Of a stretch of 11,081 nt of DNA, positions 7,136 to 11,081 are shown one piece after another. The position numbers and the translations under genes were made by a program. The notes under the pieces were generated by a model, which worked only from the letters and a program-made list of their open reading frames with translations, searched no databases and was not told where the DNA came from. Within the stretch, counting starts at the first letter, position 1. Each line of letters starts with the position of its first letter. The DNA lies in contig CABRSG010000050.1 of the NCBI GenBank assembly GCA_902473545.1, positions 1 through 11,081 of the forward strand, read 5' to 3'. The DNA is from an uncultured Lachnospiraceae bacterium (GTDB lineage Bacteria > Bacillota > Clostridia > Lachnospirales > Lachnospiraceae).

Positions 7136-8242
7136 TTATTCCGCCAATAGAACGACTCTGAGCATGTTTCCCACAATATCCGCTTCCTCATCCGTCAAAT
7201 TCAGAGGACTGATATAAACCGCACCGCTGGCCTTTTCATAGCCTATATAAATTCCCTGCTCATACATTTTCTGCATGATATGTTCTCCTCTTTCCTTTTT
7301 CTCCGGATAGATAAACAAGCGCGGATACGTCTGCCCTACCGGTCCTTTTTCTACTGTCTCTATTTTTGCAATACCAGGAACATCCTTTACATACCCCGCA
7401 ACAATTTCATTTCTATGCCGGAGCGCAGCCGCATTTTTTTGCTGATCCAGTTCCAGATAATTTTTTACTGCCATGTACAATCCTGCCATACTCTCCCGCG
7501 ATGTTTTACTGGAGCGGCAGATGCCGTGAGCCGGCGCCCCAAAGCGTCTGCAATCCGCTATCCATTCTTTCTTCCCGACGATCAGCCCGCTGTCCGCCGG
7601 TCCGCAAAGTGTTTTGCCGCCGCTGAAAATCACAAGATCTGCGCCTGCTCCCGTAATCGTCCATAAATTCTCCACCGGAGGAAGCTGCGCCGCTGCATCC
7701 ACCACCACAGGGATCTGATGCCTGTGCGCAATCGCAATCACTTTTGAAAGCTCCATGGAACCTCTCTCATACAGCGACGACAGGAAATAGAAAACGGCTG
7801 CCGTATTTTCGCTGATACTTCCCTCCAGTTCAAACTCCAGAGTCTCATCCGCATCGCCGATTTCCACCATCTCTGCGCCCGTCCCCCAGATCGCTTCGTC
7901 ATATGCATTTCTCTGCGCCCGCAGCACGATGATCTCCGACTTTATTCCCTTCGTATCCGGAAGCTGTCGGTAATGATACATACTTCCGCGCACCATGCAG
8001 ACGCTCGCCGCAAGCTGCAATGCCCCCGCCGCACCGTTCGTAATATAGGCCCCTTCATTTTTCGTCAGCTGCGCCAGCTCTTCCCCAAGCCTTTTTTGCA
8101 GCTGCTCCATATCTACAAAATGACGCGAAACCTGCCGCATTGCCTCCAGCGTGTTTTCTGCCATCCGGCTTCCGCCGTATACCGTATACGTATCATGAGC
8201 ATTGATGTACGGGGTAAGTCCGTGTTCTTCGAAAAAATCCAT
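7136..8242 (-). CDS. SelA/DgaE-like PLP-dependent enzyme (probable amino-sugar-acid ammonia-lyase)
   Basis: A 368-residue fold-type I PLP enzyme of the SelA-related group. 'NGAAGALQLAASVCM' (69-83) forms the phosphate-binding region, D182 in 'PVVVDAAAQLPP' should contact the PLP ring nitrogen, and K210 in 'VIFSGGKTLCGPADSGLIVG' is the Schiff-base lysine. That SGGK-x-x-x-GP signature is shared with D-glucosaminate-6-phosphate ammonia-lyase (DgaE) and selenocysteine synthase. True SelA is about 100 residues longer with an N-terminal domain absent here, and no selenium genes are nearby, so a catabolic lyase acting on a 2-amino sugar acid is favoured. Two RidA genes downstream support an enamine/imine-releasing reaction. 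ATG 8242 has GGAGG 8 nt upstream and sits 15 bp after the SDR gene. Other reactions (aldolase, transferase) cannot be excluded. Confidence 0.82.
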   Translation of the reverse strand: MDFFEEHGLTPYINAHDTYTVYGGSRMAENTLEAMRQVSRHFVDMEQLQKRLGEELAQLTKNEGAYITNGAAGALQLAASVCMVRGSMYHYRQLPDTKGIKSEIIVLRAQRNAYDEAIWGTGAEMVEIGDADETLEFELEGSISENTAAVFYFLSSLYERGSMELSKVIAIAHRHQIPVVVDAAAQLPPVENLWTITGAGADLVIFSGGKTLCGPADSGLIVGKKEWIADCRRFGAPAHGICRSSKTSRESMAGLYMAVKNYLELDQQKNAAALRHRNEIVAGYVKDVPGIAKIETVEKGPVGQTYPRLFIYPEKKERGEHIMQKMYEQGIYIGYEKASGAVYISPLNLTDEEADIVGNMLRVVLLAE

Positions 8243-8257
8243 CCCTTTTGCCTCCCT

Positions 8258-9043
8258 TCAGTGTGCCTTAATGCTTGCTCCGCCGTCTGCAAATATTGTT
8301 TGTCCGGTAATATAAGCAGACATTTCGCTTGCCAGAAAAAGGGCGGCGTTTGCAATATCCTCCATCTTTCCGGGCGGCAGCGGCTGCATGTTCCGCAGCA
8401 TTTCCATAAAATGATCACGCTGTTCTCCCTCCGGATAGCCCAAAATCTCATCCTGCATATTGTCGCTCAGGATCAAACCCGGCGAAATATTATTTACCCG
8501 AATACCTTTTTTCGCATAATCCAGCGCCATTGCCCGTGCTGTCGCATTGACCGCGCCCTTCGTTCCTGCATAAATGCCAAACCCTGGCATTGTCATGCTT
8601 CCATGGATCGAAGAAATATTGATAATATTTCCATATCCGCGTTCAACCATCCCCGGTAAAAATTTCTGCGCACAGATCAATCCGCTTTTATAGTTTGTGT
8701 TGAACATCGCATCGATCATTTCCGTACCGTATTCCGTAATCTCGCCATGACGGTTTACCCCCACCGTATTTACCAGAATATCAATGCCGGAAAAATCCTC
8801 CAGAATCTGGTCGCAAACTGCGGTAATTTCCTTTTCGTCCGATAGATTGCATGCGTATCCCTTCGACTGCGGGGAAACACTGCGGATTTCTTCCATTGTC
8901 TCTGCAAGCTTCGGCAGATTTTTTCCGCCTACAGCCACCGCAGCCCCCTGTCTTGCAAACAGCAGCGCGATCTCCCGCCCGATTCCCCGTGCCCCGGTGG
9001 TAATAAACGCCCGCTTTTGTTTCAGCATATTGTTGTAATCCAT
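8258..9043 (-). CDS. SDR-family NAD(P)-dependent oxidoreductase
   Basis: A 261-residue classical short-chain dehydrogenase/reductase of normal length. The cofactor motif TGARGIG is at 16-22. The NNAG position reads N92-T-V-G95, a mild variant. The catalytic set is N116, S145, Y158 and K162 (Y-A-G-T-K), and the PG motif follows in 'NNISPGL' (184-190). The terminal 'ITGQTIFADGG' is typical. Closest in type are gluconate 5-dehydrogenase or glucose 1-dehydrogenase-like enzymes, so it should oxidise or reduce a hydroxyl or carbonyl of the imported sugar. Together with the lactonase, C1 oxidation is attractive but unproven. Its start lies 3 bp after the regulator stop codon, and its Shine-Dalgarno (AAGGTGG) is inside the end of that gene, implying translational coupling. 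Family certain; cofactor and substrate not determined. Confidence 0.9.
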   Translation of the reverse strand: MDYNNMLKQKRAFITTGARGIGREIALLFARQGAAVAVGGKNLPKLAETMEEIRSVSPQSKGYACNLSDEKEITAVCDQILEDFSGIDILVNTVGVNRHGEITEYGTEMIDAMFNTNYKSGLICAQKFLPGMVERGYGNIINISSIHGSMTMPGFGIYAGTKGAVNATARAMALDYAKKGIRVNNISPGLILSDNMQDEILGYPEGEQRDHFMEMLRNMQPLPPGKMEDIANAALFLASEMSAYITGQTIFADGGASIKAH

Positions 9044-9046
9044 GTG

Positions 9047-10096
9047 CTACCCCACCTTACATTCACTGACTGTTTCCTTTTCTACGATTTCCGTCTGGTA
9101 AACTTTTCTCACCGGCTTCATCGGCTCCTCACTGTTCAAGCGCTCACTTAAAAGCTTCACACTATCCATACCGATTTTATACAGCGGCTGATTTACCGAA
9201 GTAATATCCGGGCCACGATAATGATCCGGTAAAATCGTCTGATTATCAAATCCCATCACAGAAATATCTTCCGGAACGCGCAGGCCTCTGTCCAGCGCTG
9301 CGCGGACGGCAAAGCTGGCAATCGCATCGTCCGAACAAAATACGGCAGTCGGAGGCTGCTGAAGGTCCAAAAGCGCATTTGCACAGGCATACCCGCTCCG
9401 GTAATCCGTGGACGTATATTGGATATAACCCTCGCTTATTTCCAATCCGGCATTTTTCATCGCTTCCTGATAACCGTCCATACGTTCCTTGGTAACTTTT
9501 TTATTCGGACTTCCGCAAATATGAGCGATCCTCCGATGTCCCTTCTTCACAAGATACTCGACCGCTTTCTTTGCCCCGCCAAAGTTATCTATCAGCAGTT
9601 TGTTGCATTCCAGCTCCGGCACATCATCCTCTATCATCACATAATCAACATCCCGAATATCCTTCAAATAACGAATCACACTCTGGTCGCTGAGATAGGA
9701 GCCATAGAGGATCACCGCATCCACCACGCCATTTGTCAGATAACGCACATATTGTTCCTTGCTCGCAACATCCCCGCCGAGAACACTGCAGAACATCACC
9801 GCATAGCTTGTCTGCTGTGCAGACATCTCAAAGCCTTTGATCAGATCATGGAAGAACGGGTCATGCAGATTATTTACAATAATACCTATGCAGTTTGACT
9901 TCTTTTTCACAAGCGCCCTTGCCGCATGATTCGGACTGTATCCCATGTCGCGGATCGTATCCAGTACCTTCTGCCGTACCTCTGGTTTTACTTTGTCAAT
10001 GTTATTTACTACTCTTGATACAGTGGCAGCAGAAACATTTGCCTCCCGCGCCACATCCACAATACTTACTCCCTTTCGGTTCTTCACTTTCCTCAT
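9047..10096 (-). CDS. LacI-family transcriptional regulator of the operon
   Basis: A 349-residue LacI/GalR-type regulator. The helix-turn-helix is at residues 10-32 ('SIVDVAREANVSAATVSRVV'), the hinge helix around 56-65 ('NHAARALVKK'), and a periplasmic-binding-like effector domain follows, starting 'SNCIGIIVNNLHDPFF' and including 'ISVMGFDNQTI' and 'DITSVNQPLYKIG'. The recognition helix ATVSRVV and the hinge resemble those of CcpA, which agrees with the TGYAAACGTTTACA operators found near its own gene and inside the operon. It is the first gene of the operon and is probably autoregulated. The lead gene position and effector domain suggest a repressor released by a pathway sugar. ATG 10096 is close to its Shine-Dalgarno (GGAG, 4 nt); a GTG nine bases later is an alternative. 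Confidence 0.94.
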   Translation of the reverse strand: MRKVKNRKGVSIVDVAREANVSAATVSRVVNNIDKVKPEVRQKVLDTIRDMGYSPNHAARALVKKKSNCIGIIVNNLHDPFFHDLIKGFEMSAQQTSYAVMFCSVLGGDVASKEQYVRYLTNGVVDAVILYGSYLSDQSVIRYLKDIRDVDYVMIEDDVPELECNKLLIDNFGGAKKAVEYLVKKGHRRIAHICGSPNKKVTKERMDGYQEAMKNAGLEISEGYIQYTSTDYRSGYACANALLDLQQPPTAVFCSDDAIASFAVRAALDRGLRVPEDISVMGFDNQTILPDHYRGPDITSVNQPLYKIGMDSVKLLSERLNSEEPMKPVRKVYQTEIVEKETVSECKVG

Positions 10097-10108
10097 TCCT
10101 CTCCGAAA

Positions 10109-10122
10109 TGTAAACGTTTACA
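10109..10122. promoter_or_regulatory. Operator O1, perfect palindrome TGTAAACGTTTACA
   Basis: A perfect 14-bp palindrome of the LacI-family/cre type, 12 bp upstream of the regulator start codon and within its 5' leader. Its centre is 47 bp from that of the second operator at 10156-10169, about four and a half helical turns. A protein bound here would block transcript elongation or looping contacts. Either the encoded regulator or CcpA could bind it. Confidence 0.85.
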
Positions 10123-10123
10123 T

Positions 10124-10141
10124 TTTCTTTAAAAAAAGAAA
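10124..10141 (-). repeat. AT-rich inverted repeat between the two operators
   Basis: TTTCTTT (10124-10130) and AAAGAAA (10135-10141) form a perfect 7-bp inverted repeat around a 4-nt loop, directly between the two operators in the regulator leader. It is AT-only apart from one G-C pair, so the RNA hairpin would be weak. It may simply be a flexible spacer. Confidence 0.3.
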
Positions 10142-10155
10142 GCGTTCGAGATTTC

Positions 10156-10169
10156 TGCAAACGTTTACA
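10156..10169. promoter_or_regulatory. Operator O2 (TGCAAACGTTTACA) overlapping the predicted start of transcription
   Basis: One base different from the perfect palindrome O1 and identical to the site at 7105-7118. It begins about 5 bp downstream of the predicted -10 box (10175-10180) and so covers the expected +1. That position is classic for repression by blocking RNA polymerase. Confidence 0.85.
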
Positions 10170-10174
10170 CTATA

Positions 10175-10204
10175 CTTATATCACATATTTGCAAGGTCTG
10201 TCAA
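10175..10204 (-). promoter_or_regulatory. Sigma-A promoter of the operon
   Basis: On the minus strand a perfect -35 box TTGACA (10204-10199) is followed after 18 bp by TATAAG (10180-10175). A second -10-like hexamer, TATAGT, lies just downstream (10174-10169). Transcription would start near 10165-10169, inside operator O2, giving a leader of about 70 nt before the regulator gene. It is the only strong promoter I see for the whole operon. Confidence 0.75.
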
Positions 10205-10265
10205 CCCTTTTCGTGAACATTTTGACTTTTTTCGCCCCCCTTTCGACGAATAATTTGACTTTTTT
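10205..10265. repeat. Tandem imperfect repeat upstream of the -35 box
   Basis: Two 28-bp units, 10205-10232 and 10238-10265, repeat with a 33-bp period and match at 22 of 28 positions. The best-conserved part is TTTGACTTTTTT (10221-10232 and 10254-10265, identical). The first unit abuts the -35 box. The spacing is close to three helical turns, and the A-tracts (minus strand) could bend DNA or act as UP elements. A binding site for an activator is equally possible. Confidence 0.55.
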
Positions 10266-10296
10266 ACCAAAATCATCTATAAATACTATGAAAGAT

Positions 10297-10325
10297 AGCG
10301 CTATGTGCCAGTGGCACACAGCGCT
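10297..10325 (-). terminator. Strong hairpin downstream of the ABC exporter gene
   Basis: AGCGCT-x-TGTGCC / GGCACA-x-AGCGCT forms a 13-pair stem with a 3-nt loop. The single non-Watson-Crick pair is G-U in a minus-strand transcript but A-C in a plus-strand one. The hairpin therefore suits RNA from the exporter gene, which ends 49 bp upstream at 10374. The following bases (ATCTTTCATAG) are only moderately T-rich, so it may be a weak terminator or a transcript-stabilising 3' end. Confidence 0.55.
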
Positions 10326-10373
10326 GACCGTAGCGAAGCGTAGACCAGATACCCCGCAGTCCACAGGCGAAGC

Positions 10374-11081
10374 CTAGTCGAGCTGCGCAATTTCATGATA
10401 CAGGTCGGCGTATCTTCCGCTTTGGGCGAGCAGCTCTTCGTGGGTTCCCCGCTCCAGGATCCGTCCCTTCTCCAGCACCATGATTGCGTTGGATTTGCGG
10501 ACCGTGGAAAGCCGGTGCGCGATCACAAAGGTGGTGCGGTCCTTCATGATCGCATCCATCCCCTCCTCAATGTGGCGCTCCGTTCTGGTATCGACAGAGC
10601 TGGTCGCCTCGTCAAGAATCAAAATCGGCGCTTTTGAAATCGCAGCTCTGGCAATGTTCAGAAGCTGGCGCTGCCCCTGTGAAAGATTTGCACCGTCATG
10701 CTCCAGCAGCGTATCGTATCCGTTTTCCAGATGCATAATAAAAGAATGCGCGGAGGCAACCTTCGCCGCCTGTTCCACCTCTTCATCCGTCGCATCCAGA
10801 CGTCCATAACGGATATTTTCCCGTACCGTCCCCGTAAAAAGATGCGTATCCTGCAGCACCATCGCGATATTTTGCCGCAAAAAGGAGCGGTCGATTTTCT
10901 CGATCGGAATCCCGTCGATCGTAATGCTTCCGTCCTCAATATCGTAAAACCGCGAAAGCAGGTTGGTGACGGTCGTCTTTCCCGCTCCGGTAGAACCGAC
11001 AAACGCAATCTTCTGTCCCGGCTTTGCGTACAGCGAGATGTCGTGCAGGATCGGCTCTCCCGGACGATAGCCAAAGTTCAC
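10374..11081 (-). CDS. ABC exporter (MsbA/MdlB type), C-terminal ATPase domain only, N-terminus outside window
   Basis: The last 235 codons of a fused membrane/ATPase exporter; the reading frame runs off the right edge, so the membrane domain lies beyond 11081 and the first visible codon is internal. All ATPase motifs are present: Walker A GSTGAGKT (29-36), Q-loop Q77, signature LSQGQ (133-137), Walker B ILILDE (153-158) with catalytic E158, D-loop SSVD, and switch H189. 'DISLYAKPGQKIAFVG' and 'RILERGTHEELLAQSGRYADLY' are typical of the multidrug/lipid exporter class, which often occurs as a heterodimer. This subunit has the complete catalytic glutamate, so it would be the hydrolysing partner if paired. 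It is separated from the sugar operon by a hairpin and promoter and is probably unrelated to it. Substrate unknown. Confidence 0.95.
   Translation of the reverse strand: MNFGYRPGEPILHDISLYAKPGQKIAFVGSTGAGKTTVTNLLSRFYDIEDGSITIDGIPIEKIDRSFLRQNIAMVLQDTHLFTGTVRENIRYGRLDATDEEVEQAAKVASAHSFIMHLENGYDTLLEHDGANLSQGQRQLLNIARAAISKAPILILDEATSSVDTRTERHIEEGMDAIMKDRTTFVIAHRLSTVRKSNAIMVLEKGRILERGTHEELLAQSGRYADLYHEIAQLD

Noticed and set aside
7092..7138. Short hairpin GCATA/TATGC and a 12-bp palindrome TAAAAATTTTTA flanking the intra-operon operator
   Set aside because: The arms are short or purely A/T and occur easily by chance; no T-run or ribosome-site overlap gives them a role.
7136..8242. Annotation as selenocysteine synthase (SelA)
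   Set aside because: The protein is about 100 residues too short, lacks the SelA N-terminal domain, and sits in a sugar operon with no selD, selB or tRNA-Sec.
7973..8659. Long open frame on the plus strand (228 codons) across the PLP-enzyme and SDR genes
   Set aside because: It lies antisense to two genes with clear family motifs, has no recognisable domain or good ribosome site, and has composition expected of an antisense shadow. Other plus-strand frames (for example 657-1091, 3704-4183, 9419-9898) were rejected for the same reason.
9047..10096. The regulator being CcpA itself
   Set aside because: The helix-turn-helix is CcpA-like, but the protein leads a dedicated catabolic operon next to its own operators and its effector domain is not obviously CcpA-like; a local repressor is simpler.
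1..11081. tRNA, rRNA, CRISPR arrays, insertion sequences or phage genes
   Set aside because: I saw no cloverleaf-like gene, spaced repeat array, transposase or phage motif on reading both strands. The only tandem repeat is the two-unit element upstream of the operon promoter.

Overview
The window looks like a chromosomal segment of a Firmicute, most likely a gut-type Clostridia (Lachnospiraceae-like). The reasons are moderate GC by eye, strong AGGAGG Shine-Dalgarno sites, a sigma-A promoter of the TTGACA/TATAAG type, cre/LacI-type operators, and a CUT1 sugar ABC importer with no dedicated ATPase. Every gene I can support is on the minus strand, so transcription runs from high to low coordinates.

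Layout in the direction of transcription: (a) 11081-10374, the C-terminal nucleotide-binding domain of an ABC exporter cut by the window edge, followed by a strong hairpin at 10325-10297. (b) 10265-10097, a control region with a tandem 33-bp-period repeat, a sigma-A promoter and two near-identical 14-bp palindromic operators. (c) A tightly packed operon: LacI-family regulator, SDR oxidoreductase, SelA/DgaE-like PLP enzyme, then an 86-104 bp gap (depending on the start used) holding a third operator, an AGE-family sugar epimerase/isomerase, a sugar-binding protein, a stem-loop, two sugar permeases, two RidA paralogues, a lactonase-family beta-propeller, and an amidohydrolase/deacetylase cut by the left edge.

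The gene set suggests import and catabolism of an (N-acyl)amino sugar or amino-sugar acid without obvious sugar phosphorylation. My inferred scheme is: uptake by the ABC importer; isomerisation by the AGE enzyme; oxidation by the SDR to a lactone or keto sugar; ring opening by the lactonase; N-deacylation by the amidohydrolase; ammonia elimination by the PLP enzyme to a 2-keto-3-deoxy acid. The RidA proteins would hydrolyse the enamine/imine released in the last step. The families are supported by motifs in the sequence. The substrate and order of steps are inference. No kinase, aldolase or importer ATPase is encoded here; a kinase or aldolase may lie beyond position 1.

The points most worth a second look are the pathway itself, the tandem RidA pair in which one copy has Val in place of a conserved active-site Glu, a binding protein without a lipobox cysteine, and the three-operator control layout.
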